Shown: positions 1-8,404 of the stretch, piece after piece
Position numbering within the stretch: the stretch's first letter is position 1
How the letters are laid out: every line of letters begins with the position of its first letter
Source of the DNA: Rhizobium sp. CB3090
Lineage (GTDB): Bacteria > Pseudomonadota > Alphaproteobacteria > Rhizobiales > Rhizobiaceae
Length of the DNA stretch: 64,000 nucleotides
Assembly (NCBI RefSeq): GCF_029714285.1
Contig: NZ_CP121665.1
Location: 124,001-188,000 of the forward strand
Direction of reading: 5' to 3'
Translations under genes and position numbers: made by a program
The notes under the pieces: generated by a model
Database searches by the model: none
The model's input: the letters and a program-made list of their open reading frames with translations, nothing else
What the model was told of the DNA's origin: nothing

Positions 1-2
1 TC

Positions 3-488
3 GTGCGCCTCTTCCATTGGACCGTTGTGTCGGCCTGCGTGCTCAATCTCTTCATCCTCGAAGAAGGACGATATTGGCATCGCATGACCGGCTACACCGT
101 GGCGGTCGCCTTGACCATCCGCGTGCTGTGGGGGTTTGTCGGAACCAAGCATGCGCGCTTTTCCGACTTTTTCCCAACGCCGGCCAAAGTTATGGGTCAT
201 ATATTCGATATCGTCGATGGTCGCAAAAGCCGGTCCATCGGCCACAATCCGCTCGCATCCGTTATGATGCTGTTATTGATGGCTCTACTGGCTGCGACCT
301 GCCTGACGGGATGGATGACGACGCTCGATGCCTTTTGGGGCGATAAGTGGTTGGAGGAATTGCATGGCGTCATCGCAAATAGCATCATGGTGCTTGCTTT
401 CATCCACGCAGCCGCTGCACTGATCGAAAGCTGGAGACATCGGGAAAATCTCGTTTGGTCTATGGTGACGGGACGAAAAAGGGCATGA
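3..488 (+). CDS. Cytochrome b561-family membrane protein, 5' end cut by window edge
   Basis: Diheme cytochrome b561 / hydrogenase b-type subunit family, an inner-membrane electron carrier that usually passes electrons between quinols and a partner redox protein. The visible part opens with the family signature RLFHWT (first heme-ligand His) and has about four hydrophobic segments (around residues 5-20, 30-47, 85-108 and 125-142). Further histidines sit at WHR in the first third and at LHG and IHAAA near the end, fitting the heme-ligand pattern. The frame is open from the first base, so a short N-terminal piece probably lies outside the window. The stop codon overlaps the start of the response regulator (ATGA), suggesting translation coupling with the two-component system that follows. 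Confidence 0.85.
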   Translation: MRLFHWTVVSACVLNLFILEEGRYWHRMTGYTVAVALTIRVLWGFVGTKHARFSDFFPTPAKVMGHIFDIVDGRKSRSIGHNPLASVMMLLLMALLAATCLTGWMTTLDAFWGDKWLEELHGVIANSIMVLAFIHAAAALIESWRHRENLVWSMVTGRKRA

Positions 489-1162
489 GGATTCTACTGG
501 TTGAAGACAGCCCACGCCTGCGGGAGTTGGTCTCGGAGACGATCCGCGAGGCAGACTGGCGGATCGATGCCTTCTGCACTGCGGAGGAAGGGCGCCTTGC
601 ACTGGAATCGGCTGGCTATGACCTCCTCCTTCTCGATCTTGGCCTTCCGGACGCGGATGGCCTCGCCTTCTTGAAATCGATCCGCTCAGACAAACATCAG
701 ATCCCGGTGCTAATTCTTACGGCACGCGACGCCATCGATGAACGCATCGCCGGCTTGGACGCAGGAGCCGACGATTACCTCACAAAGCCGTTCAACAATG
801 GCGAACTCCTGGCCCGCATTCGGGCCCTGATGCGGCGGTCGCCCTCCGCGCTCATGCCGACGCTCGAATTCGCAAAATTGGAATTTGACCTGACGTCGAG
901 GCAGGTGCGTTATGATGGCGCCGACCTGGCCTTGATGCCTTCGGAAAAGTCCTTGCTGGAACTTCTCATGCGTGACGCCGGCAAGGTCGTCTCCAAGCGC
1001 CGCCTTGAGCACGCCGTCTCCGAGTTCGGCGAGGAGCGCAGTTCCAATGCCATCGAGCTTGCCATTTCGCGATTGCGCAAGAAGCTGGAAGGCCGATCGA
1101 CGAACGCTAAGATCGAGACGGTTCGCGGCGTTGGCTATATGCTGCGCGAGGCTTCACCGTGA
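485..1162 (+). CDS. OmpR/PhoP-family response regulator (first system)
   Basis: DNA-binding response regulator of 225 residues. The N-terminal receiver has the acidic pair E7/D8, phospho-acceptor D51 in LLLLDLGLP, the switch Thr in LTARD and the Lys of YLTKPF. The C-terminal half is a winged-helix DNA-binding domain ending in RGVGYML, as in OmpR, QseB and PhoP proteins. The start at the ATG overlapping the upstream stop is chosen because the receiver begins there at once (MRILLVED); a longer start at 455 would add a non-family tail. Its stop overlaps the GTG of the histidine kinase by four bases, so the pair should be co-translated. Its target genes are not evident from the sequence. Confidence 0.95.
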   Translation: MRILLVEDSPRLRELVSETIREADWRIDAFCTAEEGRLALESAGYDLLLLDLGLPDADGLAFLKSIRSDKHQIPVLILTARDAIDERIAGLDAGADDYLTKPFNNGELLARIRALMRRSPSALMPTLEFAKLEFDLTSRQVRYDGADLALMPSEKSLLELLMRDAGKVVSKRRLEHAVSEFGEERSSNAIELAISRLRKKLEGRSTNAKIETVRGVGYMLREASP

Positions 1163-2508
1163 GCACGCCAAGCCCGGCCCTTGCGACCATCCTCACCCGC
1201 AGGATCGTCTTCTTTGCGGTACTTGCTATGCTCGTTCAGCTCGCCGTCGTCTTTTCTGACTACTACTGGAATGTCGGAGAGCTTTCCCGGCTTTTTGTCG
1301 AGCAAGAGACTGACCGCCTCGCCTCCGGTATCGGCAATATTGGTGGGGAACCAGCCTATCAGCTCCCCGCAGGACTGAAGGATAGATATGGAAAGCCCGA
1401 TACGGGCTATGTCGCACGCATCCGCAATGCCGATGGGCGGGTAATCTTCGCATCGTGTGACAATGAATGCGAACGGCATTTTTTGCCCGCCGACATCAGG
1501 CCGCCCGACTTCTGGCTCAGGACCGTGACGCCCGGCAAGCCCTTGACGCTGGTCGGAGGGCGTGCGTTCGCCATCAATGGCAAAAACTATTTCGTCGACG
1601 TCGCATCGATGGGAGATCCAGAAAATGTCGTCTCCAACGTCTTCTGGAACGAGGTACGAGAACATATGATCGTGCCGATGAGCATACTTCTGGTCCTGGT
1701 TCTGGGCGCCACGCTTCTTTCAGTTCACTGGGCGTTGCGGCCTGTCCATGCGGCGGCCATTGCGGCGGATGCCATCGACCCGATGGATGCTCGATCTCAT
1801 CTCTCTGTAAAGGGCATGCCGCTCGAGATTGCGCATCTGGCCGAGGCGGTGAATAGGGCGTTTCAACGTGTCGGCGAGCTTATGAAATCGCAAAAGCTGC
1901 TGACGACGGGCATTGCACATGAAGTTCGCACGCCGCTCGCGGCAATCAAGCTCGAACTCAGCCGAATTGATCATCTTCGAGCGCGCAAAGCGGAAGCCGA
2001 TCTCGATGAGCTGGCGGCTTTCGTTGGCCAGTTGACCGCGCTTGCCCGTCTCGACAGTTTCGACCATGGCATGTTCGCGAATGTGGACCTCGCGCAGATC
2101 TGCACCGAAGTTGTCGAACAGCTTGCCCCATGGGTCTATCAGAACAACCACACTCTGGAACTGCAGGTTCAGACGGAAACAACCATCGTCCTTGGTGTAG
2201 AAACTCTCTTGAAAGATAGTATCCGCAATCTCATCGAGAACGCAGTGAAGCACACCCCGACTGGCACCGATATCATCGTACGTGTCATCGCCCGGGGGGT
2301 TCAGGTCGAAGATCTAAGTCTCGCAAACTGCTCCAAGGATCGCCAGCTTCCCGAACACGGCGATGGGCTGGGCATTGGTCTGAAGATCGTGCAACGGATC
2401 GCCGCCCTGCACGGGGCCACCTTCAAGCAGCAACAGAGTCGTACCGGTCGGCTTGCCGAGATCACGTTTTCCAAAACCGCGCCGTACCGCGCGCCAGAAA
2501 CATGGTAG
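1159..2508 (+). CDS. Sensor histidine kinase (first system)
   Basis: Inner-membrane histidine kinase of 449 residues with a GTG start overlapping the preceding stop. A transmembrane helix at about 15-35 and another at about 172-192 enclose a periplasmic sensor region of roughly 130 residues. The sensor contains a CDNEC pair of cysteines that could bind metal or form a disulfide (inference). HAMP-like linker, then a HisKA box with H254 in AHEVRTPLAAIK, N box in NLIENAVKH and G2 box GDGLGIGL. The usual G1 box DxGxG is not recognisable, because the stretch between the N and G2 boxes is short and divergent. This resembles compact QseC/TctE-type kinases. It most likely phosphorylates the response regulator encoded just upstream; the signal is unknown. 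Confidence 0.93.
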   Translation: MSTPSPALATILTRRIVFFAVLAMLVQLAVVFSDYYWNVGELSRLFVEQETDRLASGIGNIGGEPAYQLPAGLKDRYGKPDTGYVARIRNADGRVIFASCDNECERHFLPADIRPPDFWLRTVTPGKPLTLVGGRAFAINGKNYFVDVASMGDPENVVSNVFWNEVREHMIVPMSILLVLVLGATLLSVHWALRPVHAAAIAADAIDPMDARSHLSVKGMPLEIAHLAEAVNRAFQRVGELMKSQKLLTTGIAHEVRTPLAAIKLELSRIDHLRARKAEADLDELAAFVGQLTALARLDSFDHGMFANVDLAQICTEVVEQLAPWVYQNNHTLELQVQTETTIVLGVETLLKDSIRNLIENAVKHTPTGTDIIVRVIARGVQVEDLSLANCSKDRQLPEHGDGLGIGLKIVQRIAALHGATFKQQQSRTGRLAEITFSKTAPYRAPETW

Positions 2509-2518
2509 AGAGCAGATC

Positions 2519-3196
2519 ATGCGTGTTTTGCTCGTTGAGGACAACGCCAAGCTTGCTGCCGTGACGAGCGATGCCATGCGCGCGCATGGCTTTACCATCG
2601 ACAACGTCAATACGGCGCTCGATGCCGAGGAAGCTGCCGCCACGGTCGACTACGACGCCATAGTACTCGATCTGGGCCTTCCTGATCGCGATGGTCTGAC
2701 GCTGATCGAGCCCCTTAGGAGGATTTCCCCGTCAACGCCCTTGCTCATTCTGACGGCACGCGACGCGTCGAGCTCCATTATCGATGCTCTCGATCGGGGC
2801 GCGGACGACTATCTCTGCAAGCCTTTTGTGATGGGCGTTCTGGTCTCGCGGCTGCGTGCCGTCATGCGTCGCGGCCAACCACGATATGGCACGGTGCTCC
2901 AACTCGGCAATGTGGCGCTTGACCCGACCCAGCATGCCGCCTCGGTCGGAGGTGCCGAGCTGCAACTCAGTCGTCGAGAATTTGCAGCGCTCCATCTTTT
3001 CCTCCGGCGTCCCAACCACGTTTTGTCAAAAGCGGAGGTGGAAGAGGCTCTTTACGGATACGGAGACGAGGTAAGCTCCAATGCGATCGAAGTGCTGATC
3101 CACCGGCTACGAAAGAAGCTTCTGGGTGCGAGTTCGACGGCTGATATTCACAACATGCGCGGTATCGGCTACATGCTGACGGAAAAGCGTCCATGA
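2519..3196 (+). CDS. OmpR/PhoP-family response regulator (second system)
   Basis: Response regulator of 225 residues, exactly the length of the one at 485-1162 and clearly paralogous to it. Receiver with E7/D8, phospho-acceptor D51 in IVLDLGLP, LTARD, and a Lys in YLCKPF, followed by a winged-helix domain ending RGIGYML. The ATG at 2519 is preceded by a GAGAGCAG stretch acting as ribosome site; an in-frame start at 2453 would only add residues that lie inside the upstream kinase gene. It follows the first system by 10 bases and overlaps the second kinase gene by ATGA. Two complete OmpR-type systems in one apparent operon suggest duplication followed by divergence of the sensor. Confidence 0.94.
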   Translation: MRVLLVEDNAKLAAVTSDAMRAHGFTIDNVNTALDAEEAAATVDYDAIVLDLGLPDRDGLTLIEPLRRISPSTPLLILTARDASSSIIDALDRGADDYLCKPFVMGVLVSRLRAVMRRGQPRYGTVLQLGNVALDPTQHAASVGGAELQLSRREFAALHLFLRRPNHVLSKAEVEEALYGYGDEVSSNAIEVLIHRLRKKLLGASSTADIHNMRGIGYMLTEKRP

Positions 3197-4533
3197 AAAG
3201 GGCGCGATTTACACTGCTAAGGCGGCTTGTCTTGGCGATGTCGATCGTCGCAATGGTTGCCATTGCTGCCAGCGTGCTCTTCCTTTATATGCGCTTCAAG
3301 TCCTCGAATGACGAGTTCCGAGAAGAAACGCTTTCGACCTTTGCCAAGGACCTGCGCAAGGAGTTGTTGACCGATCCAGCTCTGACCGGGATCCATGCTA
3401 CAGCGCTTAAGATGCGCATCAAAGAATTGCGTGGTGAATATGCCGTCATCGGAGCGGACGGGAACATTCTTGATTCTTCAGGTCTGGAGCAGTCGCTCAT
3501 TCCGCTCCTTGGCCATAGGACAAAATATTTTCAGCTCCCGGCCTCCAATGGACGAAAAGCCCTTTTCGGCATGACGCTGCCGATCGGCGACAATTCAGCC
3601 GCCGGCTTCATACAGGTCGCCTTTCCGCGAGACCGTGTCATATTCGATTCCGTTCTCGAGGAGTTCGTCGCCGATATCGCCTGGATCTGGATACCCTTTG
3701 TCCTCGTGCTGCTGGCTACGAACGTCGCCGTACTTGCTGTTGCGCTGAGGCCACTCAGCACAGCAGCCCAGGAAGCAATGACGATCGGCCCGTCGAGCAT
3801 CGCGAAGCGATTGACCGAGGCCAAAATGCCCGAGGATGTATTGGCGCTGATCAGATCGGTCAACGGAGCACTGGACCGCCTGCAAGCGGGGTTTCTATCG
3901 CTGGAGCAATTCTCCGGTCAGCTCGCACACGAACTCCGAACGCCTCTGGCGATCGCCAAGGCTCGGCTCTCCCTGTCTCAAGACGATACCGCACGCGCGG
4001 TCGAAAGGGATTTCGACGACATTGAGCGCGTCATCACACAACTCGTCGATCGTGTGAGGATCAAAACCCTTCACTACGAGTCGGACGATGTGGTAGACCT
4101 CTGCGATGTGGCCGCTGATGTCGCGCGCTACCTGGCACCCATGATCATTGATGCAGGGCACAATATCGAGCTGCGGACTAAAAACACGCCGGTCTTCATC
4201 ACTGGCGCCGCCGATTACATCTTCCGGGCTCTGCGCAATCTCGTAGAGAACGCCATGCACCATAGTCCTGCGGAAGGTCTGATTACTATCGTGGTTTTCG
4301 AAACCGGGATCAGCGTGACCGACGAAGGACCCGGTTTTCCCGAATGGCGACTGGCCGACGTCGCTATTCAGGAAGGCAAAAGTGACCGAAAAGATGGCCT
4401 TGGGCTTGGCCTCTCCATAGTCGCGGAAACCATGGCCGCACATGGCGGAAGGTTGAAATTGGAAAATCTCCCCGGCGGCGGAGCTTCGGCAACAATGGAG
4501 TTCCATTCACGGCCTTCGGCGTTGCCCGGCTGA
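3193..4533 (+). CDS. Sensor histidine kinase (second system)
   Basis: Membrane kinase of 446 residues. TM helices at about 10-32 and 158-180 flank a periplasmic domain of some 120 residues that differs from that of the first kinase. HAMP linker, HisKA box with H246 in LAHELRTPLAIAKARL, N box NLVENAMHH, G1 box DEGPGFP and G2 box GLGLGLSIV are all present, so the ATPase domain looks complete. ATGA overlap with its response regulator. The last 18 codons have a decayed second copy at 5452-5505 (43 of 54 bases identical). A weak inverted repeat follows the stop (GGCTGA...TCAGCC near 4529-4551) but has no clear T-run. Confidence 0.93.
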   Translation: MKRARFTLLRRLVLAMSIVAMVAIAASVLFLYMRFKSSNDEFREETLSTFAKDLRKELLTDPALTGIHATALKMRIKELRGEYAVIGADGNILDSSGLEQSLIPLLGHRTKYFQLPASNGRKALFGMTLPIGDNSAAGFIQVAFPRDRVIFDSVLEEFVADIAWIWIPFVLVLLATNVAVLAVALRPLSTAAQEAMTIGPSSIAKRLTEAKMPEDVLALIRSVNGALDRLQAGFLSLEQFSGQLAHELRTPLAIAKARLSLSQDDTARAVERDFDDIERVITQLVDRVRIKTLHYESDDVVDLCDVAADVARYLAPMIIDAGHNIELRTKNTPVFITGAADYIFRALRNLVENAMHHSPAEGLITIVVFETGISVTDEGPGFPEWRLADVAIQEGKSDRKDGLGLGLSIVAETMAAHGGRLKLENLPGGGASATMEFHSRPSALPG

Positions 4534-4597
4534 ACCATTTTCGATCAGCCATACACTTGCCGAAAACCGTGACCACAAATGTCCCGAATGTATGTCT

Positions 4598-5098
4598 CTA
4601 GCCAATTGTCATTCGCCGAAGGACGTCTGTCTTCCAATAAAACTGGTGAGCCAGAGCACCAGCGACATGAGCAATGATTAAGGCCCATAGCAAGACCTTC
4701 AGGATACCCGCATGTACAGAGCCTATGGCCTCAATACCAAAGTAGTAGGCCGCAATGCCGGATAATGGCATGGCAAAGAGCAACACATACAGCGCGACAT
4801 GGGCTAATCGGGCCGCGATCCGAAATAGCGCGGGTTCGCCTGCAGTCTCCTCGGGCACTCCTTGCGTGTAACGAATGCCCAAACGTACCAGCGCAAGCAC
4901 CAGTATAATAATTCCAACATAGGCATGAACGTTTGCGGCCGAAACATCATCGGGCGATGGGCTCTCACCGCGTCGCACGATGCGATGCCACGCGTTCATA
5001 TCGTCGGGGAACAGAAGGTTGAAGAAAACCAGCAACGCTATGGTCCAATGAAGGACACGTTGTAACGGGCTATATTTCGAACGTATCGGCTGCGTCAT
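4598..5098 (-). CDS. Cytochrome b561-family protein
   Basis: Inner-membrane diheme cytochrome b561 of 166 residues. The N-terminus has the family start RVLHWTIALLVFF with the first heme-ligand His; other His residues lie in NAWHRIV, NVHAYVG, ARLAHVALY and AHVAGALAHQ. Four hydrophobic helices (about 15-32, 55-76, 94-113 and 130-150) fit the four-helix core. It converges on the second two-component system, whose operon starts with another b561 protein, so the two systems are bracketed by b-type cytochromes. This hints at sensing or handling of electron-transport state (inference). No FNR-type box was found at the usual distance upstream. Confidence 0.88.
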   Translation of the reverse strand: MTQPIRSKYSPLQRVLHWTIALLVFFNLLFPDDMNAWHRIVRRGESPSPDDVSAANVHAYVGIIILVLALVRLGIRYTQGVPEETAGEPALFRIAARLAHVALYVLLFAMPLSGIAAYYFGIEAIGSVHAGILKVLLWALIIAHVAGALAHQFYWKTDVLRRMTIG

Positions 5099-5361
5099 AG
5101 ATTGTCCTCAATGGCTTCACAACTCATTGGGTATAGGATGCTTGTTGGAACTGACAATCATGTGAATTACAGCAGCCGTGTTTCTACGCAAGCTAGGTGC
5201 CTTCCGAATACCTACCGCGTTGGGCCAAACAGTCAGGCCGTGGCCGTTCCCGGTAAAGGTTCGAATTCGCGGACATCCTTCTTTGTCACCCGGAGCAGAA
5301 CGCTCGCGTGACCGCGGGATGATATTAGTCGCGCATCGCAATTCGAGGCCCTACTCACACG
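5099..5361. other. Intergenic stretch without recognisable gene
   Basis: No open frame here has family resemblance or a convincing ribosome site. It should contain the promoter of the minus-strand cytochrome b561 gene; no clear operator was seen. Confidence 0.5.
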
Positions 5362-5451
5362 CTCTGGCGATCGATCAAATACGAGGAGATCCATCTCCAT
5401 GCCTATAAGACCGTGTCCGAGGCCCCGCGCTGGCATCGGCCGCTCTCTGAC
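5362..5451 (+). pseudogene. IS3-family transposase (OrfB) C-terminal fragment
   Basis: Reading from 5362 gives LWRSIKYEEIHLHAYKTVSE, the conserved region just after the catalytic Glu of IS3-group transposases. After one extra C in the GCCCC run near 5431 the frame continues as ARAGIGRSLT, matching the family's next block (ARxGIGRYL). Everything before and after is missing. It ends where the histidine-kinase tail copy begins, so the fragment marks an old insertion and deletion. Confidence 0.8.
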
Positions 5452-5505
5452 GGAGTTTCGGCAACAACGGAGTTCCGTCCGCTGCCTTCGATTTTGCCCG
5501 GTTAA
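5452..5505 (+). pseudogene. Decayed copy of the 3' end of the histidine kinase gene at 3193-4533
   Basis: These 54 bases align without gaps with 4480-4533, the last 18 codons of the upstream kinase: 43 of 54 bases are identical and both end in a stop (TAA against TGA). The shared core is TTCGGCAACAA followed one base later by GGAGTTCC. It is probably the leftover of a third paralogous two-component operon, the rest of which was lost at the IS3 insertion. Confidence 0.75.
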
Positions 5506-5590
5506 GATGTTTCACACGTTGCTTCTCTTGCAGCTCCTCCACTCCTTCAGCTTGGAAGTGCCGAAAACGGAAAAGAACGACGCTTTGAAC

Positions 5591-5604
5591 TTGATCTTCC
5601 TCAA
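5591..5604. promoter_or_regulatory. FNR/FixK-type box, one mismatch
   Basis: TTGAT-CTTC-CTCAA against the consensus TTGAY-N4-RTCAA; one mismatch. Its centre is 58 bases upstream of the ATG at 5656, the same spacing as the other boxes of the island. Confidence 0.65.
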
Positions 5605-5655
5605 AGCAGGACGCTGACGGCCAGCATAATATCGGTCATTACGCGGGGAGATGCG

Positions 5656-7251
5656 ATGACGGATCCTATCCTACATTTTCATGGCGCAGCGGGCGGCGTT
5701 ACCGGCTCTTGTTTCGTTCTGGAGCATAATGGCTTTCGAACCATGTTCGATTGCGGCATGTTCCAGGGCTCAAAAACGGAAAAAGAGCTGAACTACCGGC
5801 CATTCCCGTTTGAACCTTCGTCAATTCATTCAGTTATCCTGACCCATGCCCATATCGACCATTCGGGCCTTCTGCCGAAGCTTGTCAAAGCGGGTTTCGA
5901 TGGTCCGATCTATTGCACTGCCGCCACGGTCGACCTCTGCACAATTATGCTGCAAGACAGCGGACACATTCAGGAAATGGAGGTCGAACAGCTCAATCGA
6001 CGAAACCGTCATCGCTCACATGCTGCGATAGAACCAATTTACACGGTCGCCGATGCGCGCGCCGCCATGACGCAGTTCCGCGCCGTCTCTTACAAAGAAT
6101 GGCAAGAGGGACAGGGTGGGCTTCGGTTTCGCTTCTGGGATGCGGGTCACCTGCTGGGTTCATCTTCGGTCGAAGTCGAACTAACCGCTGACGACGGCCC
6201 GATCCGCATCCTCTTTTCCGGCGACGTTGGCCCTGAGCACAAATTGTTGGAATATCCCCCGGATGCGCCTCACAATCTCGATTACGTTATCTGCGAAAGC
6301 ACTTATGGCGACCGAGAACGTGATGAAGCTTCACAAGAAGGCCGACGGCAGCAACTTCGAGAGATCGTCAGTCGGGCCTATCATCCTAATGGCGCCCTCC
6401 TTATTCCGTCCTTCGCTGTCGAGCGTACGCAGGAGCTCCTCGCCGATCTCTATGCACTGATGGAGACAGGCAAGTTGCCGCGTACTCCGATCATCATCGA
6501 TTCTCCGCTGGCATCGCGGGCAACCGCTATCTTTAAGCGTCATGCTCCATCGCTTCCCAACGGTGAACTACTTCAGAAAGCGCTGAACTCACAAAATATA
6601 CGCTTCACGGAGAGCGCCGAGCAGTCGAAGGCAATCGATCTCATTCACGGGTTTTATATCGTCATCGCCGCGAGTGGCATGTGCGAGGCCGGCCGTATCC
6701 GGCATCGTTTGAAAAATTGGCTGTGGCGTGATGAGGGCACTGTCTTGCTTGTCGGGTTCCAGGCTGAAGGAACCTTGGGGCGCATACTTCAGGATGGTGC
6801 ACGCACGGTAAAGATACAGGGCGAGGAAATCGTCGTGCGGGCCGCGATCAAATCGCTGGAAGCCTATAGCGGCCACGCCGATGCAACCGAACTGGTGGAT
6901 TGGATTACGGGGCGGGAGCCGATCCGATCAGGATTGTTCCTCGTCCATGGCGAGCCGGCGGCGATCGATCAATTGAAGAGCCGACTATCTGGACGAGCAT
7001 CCGTGCCAACCATCTTTAGACCCGCGCTTGACAGTGGATATCGCCTTACGAAATCCGGTGCCGTCGAACTCGGCGCTGCCGCACCTCCGCCGCGTCTGAC
7101 GGCGGACGAGGTTGGGCATCGCGATTGGCATAATGATTATCAATCCGTCATTTTGGATCTTGAGGAGAAGCTACGCCAGGCTGCCGACCAAAAGAGACGC
7201 GCCGTCATTCTACGCAGAATCAAAAGAGCGCTTCAAGACGACGCCGTCTAA
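5656..7251 (+). CDS. Metallo-beta-lactamase/beta-CASP RNase-like protein
   Basis: Protein of 531 residues with the metallo-beta-lactamase fold followed by a beta-CASP domain, the architecture of RNA-processing nucleases of the CPSF73/Ysh1 type. The zinc motif THAHIDHSG lies near residue 60, further metal ligands in WDAGHLLGSS and FSGDVG. The beta-CASP part has FAVERTQELL, GMCEAGRIRHRL and the terminal YSGHADATEL with a ligand His. The last 100 residues are a looser extension. Related proteins recur in anaerobiosis/stress islands of proteobacteria, where a role in RNA turnover under low oxygen has been proposed (family-level inference). The ATG at 5656 follows GGGGAG; an FNR-type box sits 58 bases upstream. 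Start of the stress island. Confidence 0.9.
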   Translation: MTDPILHFHGAAGGVTGSCFVLEHNGFRTMFDCGMFQGSKTEKELNYRPFPFEPSSIHSVILTHAHIDHSGLLPKLVKAGFDGPIYCTAATVDLCTIMLQDSGHIQEMEVEQLNRRNRHRSHAAIEPIYTVADARAAMTQFRAVSYKEWQEGQGGLRFRFWDAGHLLGSSSVEVELTADDGPIRILFSGDVGPEHKLLEYPPDAPHNLDYVICESTYGDRERDEASQEGRRQQLREIVSRAYHPNGALLIPSFAVERTQELLADLYALMETGKLPRTPIIIDSPLASRATAIFKRHAPSLPNGELLQKALNSQNIRFTESAEQSKAIDLIHGFYIVIAASGMCEAGRIRHRLKNWLWRDEGTVLLVGFQAEGTLGRILQDGARTVKIQGEEIVVRAAIKSLEAYSGHADATELVDWITGREPIRSGLFLVHGEPAAIDQLKSRLSGRASVPTIFRPALDSGYRLTKSGAVELGAAAPPPRLTADEVGHRDWHNDYQSVILDLEEKLRQAADQKRRAVILRRIKRALQDDAV

Positions 7252-7417
7252 GGCAAGGCAGGGGGATGAACTATGTTGACAACAATCCGGGATTGCCGAA
7301 GAAGCGGAGAATGCTTTGCCATTCCGACGATCGGAGAAATCGAAGGAGCCGGTCCATGTCACCTGACGCTCGTTGCAAGAACCATGCTTCCCATATGAGA
7401 ATATCATGCCCAAGCCA

Positions 7418-8404
7418 CTACTCTGGCTTCAGCACGGCTGCGCCGCTCACTCGGCCCGCCCGCAAGTCGGCAACGGCCGCGTTGGCTTCGGCAAGGGGAT
7501 AAACGCTCGTATGCGTCTTGACCATCGCCTCGCGAGCAATCGGGAAGAATTCACGGGCGTCCTGACGCGTAAGGTTTGCGACGGATATGATGCTTCGCTC
7601 CTCCCACAGCAGGCGGTAGGGCATTGTTGGGATATCGCTCATGTGAATGCCGCCGCAGACCACGCGCCCGCCTTTTCGGATCGCCTTCAACGCAGCAGGA
7701 ACGAGCTCGCCGACGGGAGCGAAGATGATTGCCGCATCGAGGAGCACCGGAGGCGATTGATCGGAACCGCCTGCCCACTTCACGCCGAGACTAAGCGCGA
7801 ACTGCTTGGCAGTGTCATCTCCGGGTCGTGAAAACGCATAGACTTCTTTTCCTTGCCACCGGCAAACTTGGCAGATGATATGCGCGGCCGCGCCAAAGCC
7901 ATAGAGTCCAATGCGCTTCGCATCGCCAGCTTGCTTCAGCGAGCGCCAGCCAATGAGACCTGCGCACATCAACGGAGCCAGAGCGACGGGATCGGCCTCC
8001 TCATCGAGGTCGAAGGCGAAATCAGCATCCGCGACCGTATGGGTGGCAAAGCCGCCATCACGGGTGTAGCCCGTAAATAAGGGCTCGTCGCAGAGATTCT
8101 CCTGCCCCCTCAGGCAGAAAGAACACTCGCCGCAAGAATGGCCAAGCCAGGGCACGCCGACCCTTCGCCCTATCCTTGCTGGAGACACGTTTTTCCCAAC
8201 CCCTTCGACAATGCCGACGATTTCATGGCCGGGAATGAGCGGAAGTTTAGGGTTGGGCAGATCGCCGTCAAACACATGCAAATCCGTTCTACAGATAGCA
8301 CAAGCCTCGACACTCACCAAAAGCTCGTCCTTTCCGGGCACAGGATCCGGCCGTTCCATCATGCGCAACGGTGCGCCAACCTTTTCCATCACCATTGCCC
8401 GCAT
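7418..8404 (-). CDS. Zinc-dependent alcohol dehydrogenase family protein
   Basis: Medium-chain dehydrogenase of 328 residues. Catalytic zinc ligands are visible in CAICRTDLHV and GHEIVG. The structural-zinc cysteines are in the series GECSFCLRGQENLC, and the Rossmann motif is GLYGFGAAAH. The closest subgroup is the YjgB/AdhA-like alcohol dehydrogenases that reduce aldehydes with NAD(P)H. The start at 8404 is set by MRAMVMEK, the normal family N-terminus, with GGGAGACAG as ribosome site; a longer frame to 8509 adds a non-family leader. The gene overlaps the 3' end of the DUF2267 gene by 116 bases and is probably co-transcribed with it. In low-oxygen islands such an enzyme may serve fermentative redox balance (inference). 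Confidence 0.9.
   Translation of the reverse strand: MRAMVMEKVGAPLRMMERPDPVPGKDELLVSVEACAICRTDLHVFDGDLPNPKLPLIPGHEIVGIVEGVGKNVSPARIGRRVGVPWLGHSCGECSFCLRGQENLCDEPLFTGYTRDGGFATHTVADADFAFDLDEEADPVALAPLMCAGLIGWRSLKQAGDAKRIGLYGFGAAAHIICQVCRWQGKEVYAFSRPGDDTAKQFALSLGVKWAGGSDQSPPVLLDAAIIFAPVGELVPAALKAIRKGGRVVCGGIHMSDIPTMPYRLLWEERSIISVANLTRQDAREFFPIAREAMVKTHTSVYPLAEANAAVADLRAGRVSGAAVLKPE

Noticed and set aside
5250..5275. GGTTCGAATTC resembling a tRNA T-arm
   Set aside because: The flanking bases cannot form the T-stem, and no acceptor or anticodon stem can be found around it.
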